Source: Paenibacillus sp. yr247 (lineage in GTDB: Bacteria; Bacillota; Bacilli; Paenibacillales; NBRC-103111). From it: a stretch of DNA of 64,000 nt. Positions 49,361 to 60,262 of the stretch are shown piece by piece. A program made the position numbers and the translations under genes. The notes under the pieces are model-generated. The model made no database searches and had not been told where the DNA came from. It was given only the letters and a program-made list of their open reading frames with translations. Each line of letters starts with the position of its first letter. The stretch's first letter is position 1. Location: the NCBI RefSeq assembly GCF_900103825.1, contig NZ_FNIF01000001.1:806001-870000 (forward strand). Reading direction: 5' to 3'.

Positions 49361-50764
49361 ATGAAAATGTTGGAGAGTCAAACCCAATCTGTACCTGATA
49401 ATTCGGAAATTAAGAAAAGTGTTCCATGGATTTATTATGTCATCTTTTTTGCTGTACTGAACGAATCCGTTTTTAACGTATCGACCCCAAGCATTGCCAA
49501 GCAGTTCGGGCTGGATGCTTCCGGAGTAAGCTGGGTAGTGACGATCTTTTTTATCGTCTTTGGGATGGGGATGGTGATATTCGGAAAGCTTTCCGATATG
49601 TACAGCGTCAAAAAACTCATTACAATTGGAATCATCCTGTATAGTTTGGGTTCTGTTCTGGGCTTTGTATGTCAATCTTGGTACCCCGCTGTCATTGTTT
49701 CCAGAGCTATTCAAGGAGCTGGAGGTTCGGCTATCCCGGCATTGATTTTCGTCATGGTTGCCCGGTTTTTCACAGTGGAAGAACGGGGGAGAATGTTTGG
49801 TATTATCACATCGACGGTATCCTTCGCAATCGGAATTGGTCCTGTACTCGGGGGTTATATTGCAGGTTCGTTCCACTGGGCTTATTTGTTTCTTGTTTCG
49901 ATCCCCGTTGTCATCGCGATTCCTTTTTTCCAAAAGTTTCTGCCAAAGGAACCACGCAGAGCAGGTAAATTGGATGTTGTTGGAGCGGTGCTGCTGGGAG
50001 GTGTCGTGTCGATGCTGATTTTGTTTACAACAAAAGCAAATTGGCTTTATTTGCTGATAGCTCTCGCAGCTCTTATCCTATTTATCGTTCAGATCCGCCG
50101 GGCGAAGGAACCGTTCGTTGAGCCCACACTTTTCACCAATCCACTATACCGAAATGGACTGATCATCGGCTTTCTTATTTTCGGAACCGTTATGTCCGTG
50201 ATGTTTGTAATCCCGCTGATGTTAAGTAAAATATACGGTCTGAGCACGGAAAATATCGGACTCATTATGTTTCCCGGGGCCATTAGCGCGGTCATCTTTG
50301 GCAAGGTTGCCGGCAATATGACGGTCAAACGAGGAAGTCATTTTGTCGTATATCTGGGACTTACTTTAATCGCGGTTAGTCTCCTGCTGCAATCTTCAAC
50401 AATCGGGCTTTGGGTATGGTACATAGGGGCAGCCCTCGTTATGATGTACATCGGATTTTCCTTCATGCAAACGGCGTTAACGGAAAGCATTACGCACATA
50501 TTACCGGGTCACCAAATCGGCGTCGGAATGGGTTTTTTCAATATGACATCGACGATTTCCGGAGCCGTCGTAACGGCTCTCGTGGCGAAAGTGATGGAGA
50601 AAGAGCTGTTCGCTTTCCCGCTACATCCGCTTATTTCTGACTCACATGCCTATTTGTATGGCAATCTTATTTTGATATTAAGCCTAGTTGTCGCCGCGAG
50701 CACGTTGTTGTATTACCTATCTTTCGGCAAAAAAAACCCGCAACCGGTCCATGAACCGATTTGA
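49361..50764 (+). CDS. MFS drug exporter, TetL/14-helix (DHA2-like) type
   Basis: 467 residues with about 14 hydrophobic segments. Conserved MFS motifs: GKLSDMYSVKKLI (motif A) and RAIQGAGGSAIPALIFVMVARFF with GIGPVLGGYIAG (motif C). The opening IYYVIFFAVLNESVFNVSTPSIAKQF and overall plan resemble Tet(L)/Tet(K) and related multidrug pumps. AGGAAGGAAG precedes ATG 49361. It lies directly downstream of the IS right end, which may supply part of its promoter. Substrate is not predictable. A terminator follows. Confidence 0.85.
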   Translation: MKMLESQTQSVPDNSEIKKSVPWIYYVIFFAVLNESVFNVSTPSIAKQFGLDASGVSWVVTIFFIVFGMGMVIFGKLSDMYSVKKLITIGIILYSLGSVLGFVCQSWYPAVIVSRAIQGAGGSAIPALIFVMVARFFTVEERGRMFGIITSTVSFAIGIGPVLGGYIAGSFHWAYLFLVSIPVVIAIPFFQKFLPKEPRRAGKLDVVGAVLLGGVVSMLILFTTKANWLYLLIALAALILFIVQIRRAKEPFVEPTLFTNPLYRNGLIIGFLIFGTVMSVMFVIPLMLSKIYGLSTENIGLIMFPGAISAVIFGKVAGNMTVKRGSHFVVYLGLTLIAVSLLLQSSTIGLWVWYIGAALVMMYIGFSFMQTALTESITHILPGHQIGVGMGFFNMTSTISGAVVTALVAKVMEKELFAFPLHPLISDSHAYLYGNLILILSLVVAASTLLYYLSFGKKNPQPVHEPI

Positions 50765-50786
50765 ATCGATAGTAAAGTCGGCTTAG

Positions 50787-50818
50787 AAAAACATCGTCTA
50801 TTGGCGGTGTTTTTTCTT
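50787..50818 (+). terminator. Terminator after the MFS gene
   Basis: AAAAACATCG and CGGTGTTTTTTC, 10-bp stem with a G-U pair and T run. Confidence 0.8.
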
Positions 50819-50919
50819 TGTTTGTAATTCCTGTTTGACGGGAGATGTAGTAGTTATGAGGAAAATTCATGTCACAGGTATAAGCCTTCATGAAGGGGTG
50901 TATATATAAAACATGTTGT

Positions 50920-50933
50920 TGGAAGCGGTTACA
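50920..50933 (+). promoter_or_regulatory. cre-like CcpA site ahead of the mmg-type operon
   Basis: TGGAAGCGGTTACA matches the cre consensus TGWAARCGNTWNCA at 13 of 14 positions. It is 86 bases before the first gene, and TATATAAA (50903-50910) lies just upstream. The B. subtilis mmg operon is also under CcpA and SigE; a SigE promoter could not be defined here. Confidence 0.6.
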
Positions 50934-51018
50934 ACTTGTCCTGCTATCCAACAAACCACCGAATTTATCCTCGGCAGACCATGAAGGAAAAGCCATCAAT
51001 GTCGAAGGAGGCGGTCGC

Positions 51019-52161
51019 ATGCATGTGTCCTATACGGATGAGCAGAACATGATTCGTTCCATGGTGAGAGACTTTGCAAAAAACGAGATCGAACCTACGG
51101 CTGCTCTACGGGATGAAGAAGAGAGATTTGATCGCGCATTGTTCGATAAAATGGGTGAGATCGGTTTAACAGGTATTCCGTGGCCGGAAAAATACGGCGG
51201 GCTTGCGTCCGATTTTATCACGTATGCAATCGTCGTAGAAGAGCTCTCGAGGGTATGTGCTTCTACAGGGGTTATGCTTTCCGTACATACCTCACTTGCC
51301 AGCTGGGCGATCTATAAGTATGGCACAGAGGCGCAGAAACTTCAATTTTTGCGGCCCTTAGCTGAAGGGAAAAAGCTAGGAGCCTACAGCTTGACTGAAA
51401 GTGGTTCTGGCTCTGATGCGGGGGCGATGAGAACAACTGCGAAGAAGGATGGTGACAGTTACGTCTTAAACGGCTCCAAACTGTTCGTAACGAATGGAGG
51501 AGAGGCAGAAGTTTATATTGTTTTTGCGATGACAGACATGCAGCAAAGGCAAAAAGGATGCAGCGCATTTATCGTGGAAAAGGGGGCTGCTGGATTTATT
51601 TTCGGCAACAAAGAAAAAAAGCTGGGGATTCGTTCGTCTCCGACAATAGAAATGAGGTTTGAGAACTGCCGTGTTCCTGCAGAAAACTTGCTTGGGCAAG
51701 AAGGTGAAGGCTTCCGAATTGCAATGAGGAGTCTCGATGGCGGCCGTATCGGAATTGCTGCGCAAGCCCTTGGAATTTCGCAGGGTGCAATGGATGCATC
51801 AATTTCCTATGCCAAGGAACGAAGTCAATTTGGCAAGCCGATCGGAAAACAGCAAGCCATCGCCTTTAAGATTGCCGATATGGCGACTAAGATTGAAGCG
51901 GCCAGACTGCTTACGTATCAGGCTGCATGGAGGGAAAGTAAGGGTTTGACTTATGGGAAGGAAGCCGCCATTGCCAAGCTTTTCGCAAGTGATACGGCGG
52001 TTCAGGTGAGTATTGAGGCAGTACAAATTTTCGGAGGCTACGGCTACACCAAGGATTTTCCGGTCGAGCGGTATTTGCGCGATGCTAAGGTAACACAGAT
52101 TTATGAAGGGACGAACGAGATTCAGCGTCTAGTGATATCCCGCATGCTTCTTGCCGACTGA
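51019..52161 (+). CDS. Acyl-CoA dehydrogenase 1 (MmgC/short-branched-chain type)
   Basis: 380 residues, FAD-dependent. N-terminal helical domain, central beta domain ([19 protein letters not shown]) and C-terminal domain with the catalytic-base Glu in [10 protein letters not shown], plus the [22 protein letters not shown] signature. Oxidises acyl-CoA to enoyl-CoA, probably short or branched chains such as isobutyryl- or butyryl-CoA, giving electrons to ETF. ATG 51019 behind AAGGAGG. First gene after the cre-like site. A close paralogue lies five genes away at 55.8 kb. Confidence 0.9.
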   Translation: MHVSYTDEQNMIRSMVRDFAKNEIEPTAALRDEEERFDRALFDKMGEIGLTGIPWPEKYGGLASDFITYAIVVEELSRVCASTGVMLSVHTSLASWAIYKYGTEAQKLQFLRPLAEGKKLGAYSLTESGSGSDAGAMRTTAKKDGDSYVLNGSKLFVTNGGEAEVYIVFAMTDMQQRQKGCSAFIVEKGAAGFIFGNKEKKLGIRSSPTIEMRFENCRVPAENLLGQEGEGFRIAMRSLDGGRIGIAAQALGISQGAMDASISYAKERSQFGKPIGKQQAIAFKIADMATKIEAARLLTYQAAWRESKGLTYGKEAAIAKLFASDTAVQVSIEAVQIFGGYGYTKDFPVERYLRDAKVTQIYEGTNEIQRLVISRMLLAD

Positions 52162-52198
52162 ATGAAGTAGAAGGATCAGACGAAGGGAGAGCGATGAG

Positions 52199-53326
52199 AT
52201 GAGTGACTTACATCGGCCTGGGCTTGAAAATGTCATTGCTAGCGAGACCGACATCTCTTATCTGGATGTTGAGAACGAAGAAATCGTTATTCGCGGCTAT
52301 GACCTTATTGAGCTTGCGAAGAAAGTAACCTACCTAGATATTGTGGGCCTGCTACTTGAGGGTTCACTGCCTACTCCGAGTGGACGGAACGCCATAGAAG
52401 GTAAACTAAAATCGGAATATGGGCTGCCTTCGAATGTGTGTTCAATTCTACAATTGCTCCCTGAGCAAGCCGATTTAATGGATGTCTTACGAACAGGTAT
52501 CTCAGCAATGGCTAGTTACGATGAAGAACTCGATGATCGTTCCAGAGAGGCCAACACCCGTAAAGCGATCCGTTTGCTAGCGAAAGTTCCACAAATATTA
52601 GCGTGCGGGTATCGGGCGAAAACGAAACTGCCTTTCTTAGATCCACGTAAGGAGCTGTCTTTTACAGCTAATTTTTTGTATATGATTACTGGACAGGTGC
52701 CCACCAAGATGGAGGAGGATATCTTTGATCAATCTCTGATTGTCTATAGTGAGCATGAAATGCCGAATTCTACATTTGCAGCGCGTGTTATCGCTTCAAC
52801 TCAATCCGATTTGTATGGTGCGTTGACCGGCGCTGTTGCTTCACTAAAAGGGACTTTGCACGGCGGCGCCAATGAAGCGGTTATGGCCATGCTGTTAGAG
52901 GCAGGGTCGGAAGCCAACCTCGAAGCACTGATGCTTAACAAGTTATCGCAGAAGGAACGAATTATGGGCTTTGGACACAGGGTCTATATGAAAAAAGCGG
53001 ATCCGCGAGCACTGCTTATGAAAGAGGCTTTAGCTGATCTCGCGATAGAAAAAAATCAACCGGAGCTATATAACATGTGTGTCCTTGGCGAAGAAGTCAT
53101 GAAGCGAGAGAAAAATCTGCATCCGAATTTGGATTATTATGCAGCGCCCGTTTATTATTTGCTCGGTATTCCGATTGATTTGTTTACACCGATATTTCTC
53201 GCTGCCCGTACCATTGGTATTAGCGCGCACGTGATGGAACAACACGGTAATAATCGACTGTTTCGGCCTCGAGTACACTATACAGGACCGCGGGGTTTAC
53301 ATCCTTCAGAACCACAGACTCGCTAA
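52199..53326 (+). CDS. mmgD: 2-Methylcitrate synthase/citrate synthase
   Basis: 375 residues, citrate-synthase fold. Catalytic residues are in LHGGANEAVM (His), GFGHRVY (His) and the later Asp after NLDYYAAPVYYLL. Condenses propionyl-CoA, and more slowly acetyl-CoA, with oxaloacetate, the entry to the methylcitrate cycle. Assigned as methylcitrate synthase because the dehydratase and lyase genes follow directly, in the order mmgD-mmgE-mmgF of B. subtilis. GGGAGA precedes ATG 52199. Confidence 0.88.
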   Translation: MSDLHRPGLENVIASETDISYLDVENEEIVIRGYDLIELAKKVTYLDIVGLLLEGSLPTPSGRNAIEGKLKSEYGLPSNVCSILQLLPEQADLMDVLRTGISAMASYDEELDDRSREANTRKAIRLLAKVPQILACGYRAKTKLPFLDPRKELSFTANFLYMITGQVPTKMEEDIFDQSLIVYSEHEMPNSTFAARVIASTQSDLYGALTGAVASLKGTLHGGANEAVMAMLLEAGSEANLEALMLNKLSQKERIMGFGHRVYMKKADPRALLMKEALADLAIEKNQPELYNMCVLGEEVMKREKNLHPNLDYYAAPVYYLLGIPIDLFTPIFLAARTIGISAHVMEQHGNNRLFRPRVHYTGPRGLHPSEPQTR

Positions 53327-53339
53327 GTAGAAAGGACGA

Positions 53340-54794
53340 ATGAGTATGAGCGGTACCGAGAACCTGGAAAATAAGGAGATGACATTTGACCCCTTAATTG
53401 TGGAAATTGCTAACTATACATTGGATGCCGAAATTGAAAGTGAGGAAGCGTATCGCATCGCGCAGCATGTCTTACTGGATTCACTTGGAACCGGATTACT
53501 CGCTTTGCGTTTCCCGGATTGCGCTAAGCATTTGGGTCCGATTGTACCAGGTGCGACCTTGCCGGGAGGTGCTCGTGTACCGGGGACGAGATATGAGCTA
53601 GATCCCGTCCATGCGGCATTCAATATCGGCTGCATGATCCGTTGGCTCGATTATAACGATACTTGGCTGGCTGCGGAATGGGGGCATCCTTCGGATAACT
53701 TGGGCAGTATTATAGCTCTCGCCGATTATCTAAGCCGCACCAGATTAGCGGAGGGGAAAGCACCGCTCTACGTCAAAGATGTCCTAACGATGTCAATTAA
53801 GGCACATGAGATTCAGGGGGTGCTAGCACTTGAGAACAGCTTAAACCGTGTAGGATTAGATCATGTTCATCTCGTGAAAATAGCCTCTACGGCCGTGGCG
53901 ACGGCGATGTTAGGGGGAAGCAGAGAGGAGGTATGCAACGCGCTTTCAAACGCATGGATTGACGGAGCCAGCCTAAGAACTTACAGGCATGCTCCGAATA
54001 CAGGTTCGCGCAAATCCTGGGCAGCCGGGGATGCCACAAGTCGCGCGGTACGTCTAGCTTTGATGGCTGTTGGCGGGGAAATGGGGTATGCATCGGCACT
54101 ATCCGCCAAGAATTGGGGTTTCCAAGATGTCTTGTATCAGGGAAAGGAACTAACATTAGGACGCTCACTCGGTACCTATGTCATGGAGCATATTTTATTT
54201 AAAATATCATTTCCAGCTGAATTTCATGCTCAAACGGCAGTTGAATGTGCGCTGGAGCTGCATCCTTCGGTGCATCACCGATTGAACGAAATTGATACCA
54301 TCACATTGACCACCCATCAATCTGCGATTCGGATTATCGATAAGAAGGGACCCCTACATAATCCGGCAGATCGGGATCATTGTCTGCAATACATGGTTGC
54401 CATCGGGCTGCTGTTTGGCACATTGACCGCTGAGCATTATGAGGAAATGGTGGCGAAAGATCCTCTTATTGATGCGATTAGGGAGAAAATGGTCGTCGTA
54501 GAAGATGAGCAGTACAGCAAGGACTACCTGGATCCTGACAAACGTTCGATCGCAAACGCAATCCAAATTCATTTCAAAGATGGCACGTCAACAGAGAAAG
54601 TGGTTTGTGAATATCCAAACGGGCATCGTAGGCGCCGGGACGAAGGTTTACCGAAGGTGATCGAGAAATTTGAAGCTCATTTATTAACACGCTTCCCTCG
54701 GAAAAAGACAGCGGAAATTCTGAAGCTTTCTCTTGATTATGAGCGTTTGATTCAATTACCTTTTCAAGAGTTCATGGCGCATTTCATTATTTGA
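53340..54794 (+). CDS. mmgE: 2-Methylcitrate dehydratase (MmgE/PrpD)
   Basis: 484 residues, MmgE/PrpD family. Characteristic [23 protein letters not shown] and [15 protein letters not shown]-type stretches and [14 protein letters not shown] near residue 340. It removes water from 2-methylcitrate to give 2-methyl-cis-aconitate. AAAGGACGA precedes two close starts, ATG 53340 and ATG 53346; spacing favours the second, and the first is given. Thirteen bases after mmgD. Confidence 0.9.
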   Translation: MSMSGTENLENKEMTFDPLIVEIANYTLDAEIESEEAYRIAQHVLLDSLGTGLLALRFPDCAKHLGPIVPGATLPGGARVPGTRYELDPVHAAFNIGCMIRWLDYNDTWLAAEWGHPSDNLGSIIALADYLSRTRLAEGKAPLYVKDVLTMSIKAHEIQGVLALENSLNRVGLDHVHLVKIASTAVATAMLGGSREEVCNALSNAWIDGASLRTYRHAPNTGSRKSWAAGDATSRAVRLALMAVGGEMGYASALSAKNWGFQDVLYQGKELTLGRSLGTYVMEHILFKISFPAEFHAQTAVECALELHPSVHHRLNEIDTITLTTHQSAIRIIDKKGPLHNPADRDHCLQYMVAIGLLFGTLTAEHYEEMVAKDPLIDAIREKMVVVEDEQYSKDYLDPDKRSIANAIQIHFKDGTSTEKVVCEYPNGHRRRRDEGLPKVIEKFEAHLLTRFPRKKTAEILKLSLDYERLIQLPFQEFMAHFII

Positions 54795-54833
54795 CCGTAG
54801 GTTATTTAAGTTTGGTTAATGCAGGAGGTCTCT

Positions 54834-55742
54834 ATGGCATGGCTGATTGAAGAAGAACCAGATCAACAACGCCTGGCTGCCGAATTTCGCAAACTGGTGG
54901 AAGCGGGTCCGATTGTCAAAATCCCCGGCACCCACGACGGAATGGCCGCAAGAATAGCCAAGCAAGCTCATTTTAAAGCTATTTATCTGTCAGGAGCAGC
55001 GTATACTGCTAGCAGAGGATTTCCTGATTTAGGCCTCATTTACTCCAATGAGGTGGCGGAACGTGCCCGTGAGCTGGTTCGTGCAGCTGGACTTCCCCTG
55101 CTGGTAGATATCGATACAGGCTTCGGCGGTATTTTGAACGTAGCAAGAACCGCTAAGGAAATGGTGGAGGCGAAAGTCGCAGCCGTTCAAATTGAAGATC
55201 AGGAAATGCCGAAGAAATGCGGGCATTTGAACGGCAAGAAGCTTGTTCCTGTTGAGGAAATGATTCAAAAAATTCGAACCATCAAAGCCATCAGTCCTAC
55301 GTTATATATTGTGGCACGTACGGACGCCAAGAGTGTTGAGGGGATAGAAAAAGCGATTAACCGAGCGAAGCAGTATCTCGCTGCCGGAGCGGATGCGATT
55401 TTCCCAGAAGCGTTGGAAAATCAAGAGGAATTTCAAAGCTTTAGCAACGAAGTGAACAGTCCGTTACTAGCGAATATGACGGAATTCGGACGAACACCGT
55501 ATTTTACGGCGGAGCAGTTTGAAAGCTGGGGATTCCGAATGGTCATTTACCCGGTCACTTCGCTTCGAGTAGCTGCCAGGGCTTATGAGAAAGTATTTGA
55601 GGAAATTAGTCAAACCGGAACGCAAATAGGCTCTCTAGGCAATATGCAAACTCGAAACGAGCTGTATGAGACGATTCGATATTACGATTATGAAGCGTTG
55701 GATGGGAAAATAGCCAAAACCGTTTTGCCTGAAATTGACTAG
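54834..55742 (+). CDS. mmgF: 2-Methylisocitrate lyase (MmgF/PrpB)
   Basis: 302 residues, isocitrate-lyase/PEP-mutase barrel. Features: IYLSGAAYTASRGFPDLGL, VDIDTGFGG (Mg ligand) and the catalytic Cys in MPKKCGHLNGKK. Splits 2-methylisocitrate to succinate and pyruvate, closing propionyl-CoA oxidation. ATG 54834 lies just behind GCAGGAGG; the ATG at 54819 is upstream of that site. Followed by a hairpin that may attenuate the distal genes. Confidence 0.9.
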   Translation: MAWLIEEEPDQQRLAAEFRKLVEAGPIVKIPGTHDGMAARIAKQAHFKAIYLSGAAYTASRGFPDLGLIYSNEVAERARELVRAAGLPLLVDIDTGFGGILNVARTAKEMVEAKVAAVQIEDQEMPKKCGHLNGKKLVPVEEMIQKIRTIKAISPTLYIVARTDAKSVEGIEKAINRAKQYLAAGADAIFPEALENQEEFQSFSNEVNSPLLANMTEFGRTPYFTAEQFESWGFRMVIYPVTSLRVAARAYEKVFEEISQTGTQIGSLGNMQTRNELYETIRYYDYEALDGKIAKTVLPEID

Positions 55743-55775
55743 GCCTCACTGATATCCTGATGTCGGTGGGGTCTT
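55741..55775 (+). terminator. Internal hairpin between mmgF and the second acyl-CoA dehydrogenase gene
   Basis: AGGCCTCACTGA pairs with TCGGTGGGGTCT, 12 pairs including several G-U, then only TTTG. Could be a weak internal terminator or an mRNA processing site that separates the two halves of the cluster. Confidence 0.45.
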
Positions 55776-55808
55776 TGCCTACACCAAGTCGCCGAGGGAG
55801 GTAATGGC

Positions 55809-56951
55809 ATGGACTTTAACTTATCGGAGGAACTGCAAATGGTTCGCTCGATGGTCCGTGATTTCGCCAAAAACGAGGTCGAACCGAGCGCTGCCCAGAG
55901 GGATGAGGAAGAACGGTTTGACAGGGCATTATTTGACAAAATGGGAGAGCTCGGTCTGGCTGGCATACCTTGGCCTGAAGCCTACGGTGGACTCGGCTCC
56001 GACTATGTGACCTACTGTCTTGTTGTGGAAGAGCTGTCTCGCGTTTGTGCCTCAACAGGGGTAACGTTATCGGCGCATATTTCACTCGCGGGCTGGCCTA
56101 TTTATACATTTGGGACAGAAGAGCAAAAGCAAAAGTATTTGAGGCCGATGGCGGAAGGGAAGAAGCTTGGCGCATATGGTTTGACGGAGAATAGCTCCGG
56201 TTCCGATGCTGGATCCATGCGAACGACGGCAATACGTGACGGTGATCACTATGTCCTTAACGGTAGCAAGATATTCATTACGAATGCAGGTGATGCGGAC
56301 ATCTATGTGGTATTCGCTTTGACGGACCCACCGCAAAAACATAAGGGCTGCAGCGCGTTTATTGTGGAGAAAAATACGGCAGGATTTACTTTTGGCAAAA
56401 AAGAGAAAAAACTGGGCATACGCTCATCGCCTACGATGGAGATTATTTTTGACAATTGCATCATCCCAAAGGAAAATCTGCTCGGGAATGAAGGGGAAGG
56501 ATTTAAAATCGCGATGCGGACGCTTGACGGCGGCAGGAGCGGGATTGCAGCCCAGGCTGTAGGGATTGCCCAAGGAGCGCTAGATGTTTCCGTGGCTTAT
56601 GCCAAGGAACGAAGACAGTTTGGTAAGCCGATTGGGCAGCAGCAGGCGATTGGCTTTAAGCTCGCTGATATGGCAACCAAAATTGAGGCGGCTAGGCTTT
56701 TAACGTATCAAGCGGCTTGGCGAGAGAGTCAAGGGTTGTCATACAGCAAAGAATCCGCTTTTGCCAAGCTATTTGCGGGGGATACCGCGATGGAGGTGAC
56801 CGTGGAAGCCGTTCAAATTTTCGGGGGATATGGCTATACGAAAGCATTTCCCGTTGAACGTTATATGCGCGATGCGAAAATAACGCAAATTTATGAAGGG
56901 ACGAATGAAATCCAACGTATGGTTATTTCACGAATCCTTCTGTCAGACTGA
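55809..56951 (+). CDS. Acyl-CoA dehydrogenase 2, paralogue of the first
   Basis: 380 residues, the same length as the dehydrogenase at 51.0 kb, and very similar along its length (shared [54 protein letters not shown]). Catalytic Glu in IYEGTNEIQ. The pair probably came from gene duplication and may differ in chain preference, for example isobutyryl- versus butyryl-CoA, both substrates/products of the mutase that follows. GAGGGAGG precedes ATG 55809. Confidence 0.9.
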   Translation: MDFNLSEELQMVRSMVRDFAKNEVEPSAAQRDEEERFDRALFDKMGELGLAGIPWPEAYGGLGSDYVTYCLVVEELSRVCASTGVTLSAHISLAGWPIYTFGTEEQKQKYLRPMAEGKKLGAYGLTENSSGSDAGSMRTTAIRDGDHYVLNGSKIFITNAGDADIYVVFALTDPPQKHKGCSAFIVEKNTAGFTFGKKEKKLGIRSSPTMEIIFDNCIIPKENLLGNEGEGFKIAMRTLDGGRSGIAAQAVGIAQGALDVSVAYAKERRQFGKPIGQQQAIGFKLADMATKIEAARLLTYQAAWRESQGLSYSKESAFAKLFAGDTAMEVTVEAVQIFGGYGYTKAFPVERYMRDAKITQIYEGTNEIQRMVISRILLSD

Positions 56952-56968
56952 GGAAGGGAGGTGCAGCA

Positions 56969-59900
56969 GTGGCAACAGCGGGATCGGATACGAACTATCG
57001 TGCAAAGCATAAGGTGAGATTCGTAACGGCTTCAGCCTTATTTGACGGTCACGATGTGTCCATTACGATTATGCGGCGGATTCTTCAAGCCAGTGGCGCA
57101 GAGGTCATCCATCTCGGTCATAATCGATCGGTTGAGGAGGTTGTGCAAGCAGCGATTCAGGAAGACGTACAGGGGATTGCTGTTTCATCGTATCAAGGCG
57201 GGCATGTCGAGTTCTTCACCTATATGATTGATTTATTGCGAAAAAAAGGGGCGCCCGATATTAAGATCTTCGGAGGCGGAGGGGGCGTAATTCTTCCTTC
57301 GGAAATCAACATGCTTCATGACTACGGCGTTACTCGACTCTTTTCGCCGGACGATGGAAGGGATCTTGGCCTGCAAGGGATGATTAACTACATGATGAAG
57401 GAGTGTGATTTTAGTACCGTTTCCGGCTATGTTCCCGGTTACGAAGCAAGCGAATTAGGGGATTATAAAGATCACAGATCGATAGCCCGCTTCATTACGG
57501 CAGCCGAAATGGCTTGTGATTGCAAGGAATCGACTTCCCTGCTAGAGGCAATAAGTAAAATGCAAGCTAGTGGAGCTTCATGTCCAGTTGTTGGCATAAC
57601 CGGCACGGGAGGTGCGGGTAAAAGCTCCTTAACAGACGAATTAGTCCAGCGTTTCCTGCGTCAGTACCCGGATAAAACGATAGCCATCCTATCGGTCGAT
57701 CCAACCAAGCAGCGAAGCGGGGGGGCTTTGCTCGGGGATCGAATCCGCATGAACGCTGTTCATAACGACCGTGTGTATATGCGTAGTCTGGCTACGCGAG
57801 GATCGGGCAACGAATTGTCCGTTGCTCTCAGCCCTGCAATTGCTGTCTTGAAGACGGCCGGATTTGATATCGTTCTAGTAGAAACCAGTGGAATAGGTCA
57901 AGGAGATCACCAAATCATAGAATTGGCTGATGTTTCACTCTATGTGATGACAAGCGAATTCGGCGCTCCCTCACAGTTAGAAAAGATTGATATGCTCGAT
58001 TACGCCGATCTGATTGCGATAAATAAATTCGATCGAAGAGGCTCGGAGGACGCACTTCGAGATGTGAAGAAGCAAGTTCAAAGAAATCATGGTTTATTCG
58101 ACCATGCGTATGAAACCATGCCAGTTTATGGAACGATGGCCAGTCAATTTAACGACGTAGGCGTAGATACTTTATTCACCGCTCTTATCCGTACTTTGAA
58201 CCGAAAATGCACTTTGCAGTGGCCGGTACACGGCTTTTCATCTGGCCTTCATGGCAAGACGCATGTCATCATCCCGGTTGAGCGTACACGCTATTTAGGC
58301 GAAATCGCTCAAACGGTTCGGGCTTATCATGCGTTCGCGGAAAGGGAAGCCGAACTGGCAAGTACCTGTTACCGTATCGAAGGAGCGATAATGGCTGTTG
58401 AGCAGGAACTTGGAGCCGACGGAAGTAAAACTGTGCTGCAAACACTCCAGAAGAACTATGAGAATCGCATGCAAAAAGAAACACGCAACCTGCTGGCCCA
58501 TTGGCCGGAGCTTCAAAGGCAATACACCGGCAAAACACTCATTACCCAAGTACGGGATAAAGAATACGTGACGGAGCTAACAACGCCAAGCTTATCGGGG
58601 CTTGACATCCCAAAGGTCAGCTTGCCAAAATTCCATGATGCGGGCGATCTCATCCGCTGGTTATATCGTGAAAATGTCCCTGGGGAATTTCCGTATACAG
58701 CAGGTGTATTTCCTTTCAAACGAACGGAGGAAGACCCCAAACGCCAGTTTGCAGGGGAGGGAACACCAGAACGAACCAACCTGCGTTTTCATTATTTGTC
58801 ACAAAACGATCGGGCAAAGCGTCTTAGTACCGCATTCGACTCTGTTACTTTGTATGGGGAAGATCCAGATGAGCGGCAGGACATTTTTGGCAAAATCGGT
58901 GAAAGTGGCGTTAGTATTTGCACACTGGATGATATGAAAAAGCTGTATTCCGGTTTCGATTTGTGCGATCCGATGACATCGGTTTCCATGACGATCAATG
59001 GTCCAGCTCCGATTATTCTGGCGATGTATATGAATACGGCGATTGATTTTCAGCTGCAGCGCTTCGCGCAAGAGCATGAGAGAACACCAACTTCGAAGGA
59101 AGCAGACGAGATCCGACGGGTAACGCTGAAATCAGTGAGAGGGACAGTTCAGGCTGACATTTTAAAGGAGGATCAGGGGCAGAATACGTGCATTTTTTCA
59201 ACGGAGTTTGCACTACGGATGATGGGCGATATTCAGCAATATTTTATCGATCATGAGGTCCGTAATTATTACTCGGTTTCTATCTCAGGCTATCACATCG
59301 CCGAGGCAGGTGCGAATCCGATCTCACAGCTCGCTTTTACACTGGCTAACGGGTTTACTTACGTCGAGTATTATTTGTCTCGGGGAATGTCTATCGACGA
59401 TTTCGCGCCGAATCTGTCTTTCTTCTTCAGCAATGGGCTGGATCCGGAATATACGGTGATTGGACGGGTGGCACGCCGAATTTGGGCTACGGTTATGAAG
59501 ATCAAATACAAGGCTAATGAACGCAGCCAAAAGCTGAAATATCATATCCAAACGTCGGGTCGTTCTCTTCATGCGCAGGAAATTGATTTTAATGATATCC
59601 GTACTACATTGCAGGCCCTTATGGCGCTTCTTGACAACTGCAACTCGCTTCATACGAACTCTTATGATGAGGCGATTACGACGCCAACGGAAGAATCCGT
59701 ACGCCGAGCGATGGCCATTCAATTGATTATCACGAAGGAGCTTGGTTTTGTTAAAAACGAAAACATGCTGCAGGGCTCGTTCATCATTGAGGAATTGACC
59801 GATTTGGTCGAGGAGGCCGTTTTACAAGAATTAGAACGCATTAGTGAGAGGGGCGGCGTGCTGGGAGCCATGGAATCTCAGTATCAAAGGGGTAAAATCC

Positions 59901-60241
59901 AGAATGAATCGATGCTGTATGAAATGAAAAAACATCATGGCGAGCTGCCCATTATTGGGGTGAATACGTTCCTTAATCCTAATCCTCCAAATGGAGAGGA
60001 CTTGAATATTCCGCTAGCGCGAGCAACGGTAATGGAAAAAGAGCAGCAAATCAACAATCTCAGGGAGTTCCTTAAGCGAAACCAAGGAGATTCACCCACG
60101 GCTTTAGCCAAACTGCAGCAAGTGACACTGGAGGGTGGCAACATTTTTGCTGAATTGATGGATACGGTCAAAGTAGCAAGTCTAGGGCAAATTACCCGAG
60201 CACTTTATCAGGTAGGCGGGCAATATCGCAGAAATATGTAA
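56969..60241 (+). CDS. icmF: Fused isobutyryl-CoA mutase IcmF
   Basis: 1090 residues, the length and domain order of IcmF: B12-binding domain (about 12-150; base-off motif DGHDVSI at 26-32, VSSYQGG, GGGGGV), G-protein chaperone domain (about 205-415; Walker [10 protein letters not shown], switch region [30 protein letters not shown]), and the acyl-CoA mutase barrel (about 540-1090; [28 protein letters not shown]). Interconverts isobutyryl-CoA and n-butyryl-CoA with adenosylcobalamin, and the G domain guards cofactor loading. It links valine breakdown to straight-chain beta-oxidation. GAAGGGAGG precedes the GTG start at 56969, 17 bases after the dehydrogenase stop. Confidence 0.93.
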   Translation: MATAGSDTNYRAKHKVRFVTASALFDGHDVSITIMRRILQASGAEVIHLGHNRSVEEVVQAAIQEDVQGIAVSSYQGGHVEFFTYMIDLLRKKGAPDIKIFGGGGGVILPSEINMLHDYGVTRLFSPDDGRDLGLQGMINYMMKECDFSTVSGYVPGYEASELGDYKDHRSIARFITAAEMACDCKESTSLLEAISKMQASGASCPVVGITGTGGAGKSSLTDELVQRFLRQYPDKTIAILSVDPTKQRSGGALLGDRIRMNAVHNDRVYMRSLATRGSGNELSVALSPAIAVLKTAGFDIVLVETSGIGQGDHQIIELADVSLYVMTSEFGAPSQLEKIDMLDYADLIAINKFDRRGSEDALRDVKKQVQRNHGLFDHAYETMPVYGTMASQFNDVGVDTLFTALIRTLNRKCTLQWPVHGFSSGLHGKTHVIIPVERTRYLGEIAQTVRAYHAFAEREAELASTCYRIEGAIMAVEQELGADGSKTVLQTLQKNYENRMQKETRNLLAHWPELQRQYTGKTLITQVRDKEYVTELTTPSLSGLDIPKVSLPKFHDAGDLIRWLYRENVPGEFPYTAGVFPFKRTEEDPKRQFAGEGTPERTNLRFHYLSQNDRAKRLSTAFDSVTLYGEDPDERQDIFGKIGESGVSICTLDDMKKLYSGFDLCDPMTSVSMTINGPAPIILAMYMNTAIDFQLQRFAQEHERTPTSKEADEIRRVTLKSVRGTVQADILKEDQGQNTCIFSTEFALRMMGDIQQYFIDHEVRNYYSVSISGYHIAEAGANPISQLAFTLANGFTYVEYYLSRGMSIDDFAPNLSFFFSNGLDPEYTVIGRVARRIWATVMKIKYKANERSQKLKYHIQTSGRSLHAQEIDFNDIRTTLQALMALLDNCNSLHTNSYDEAITTPTEESVRRAMAIQLIITKELGFVKNENMLQGSFIIEELTDLVEEAVLQELERISERGGVLGAMESQYQRGKIQNESMLYEMKKHHGELPIIGVNTFLNPNPPNGEDLNIPLARATVMEKEQQINNLREFLKRNQGDSPTALAKLQQVTLEGGNIFAELMDTVKVASLGQITRALYQVGGQYRRNM

Positions 60242-60262
60242 AAGAAGAGAGGAGGAGTTGCT

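Noticed and set aside
58799-59722. Minus-strand frames over icmF
   Set aside because: Shadows of the mutase domain; nothing recognisable in them.
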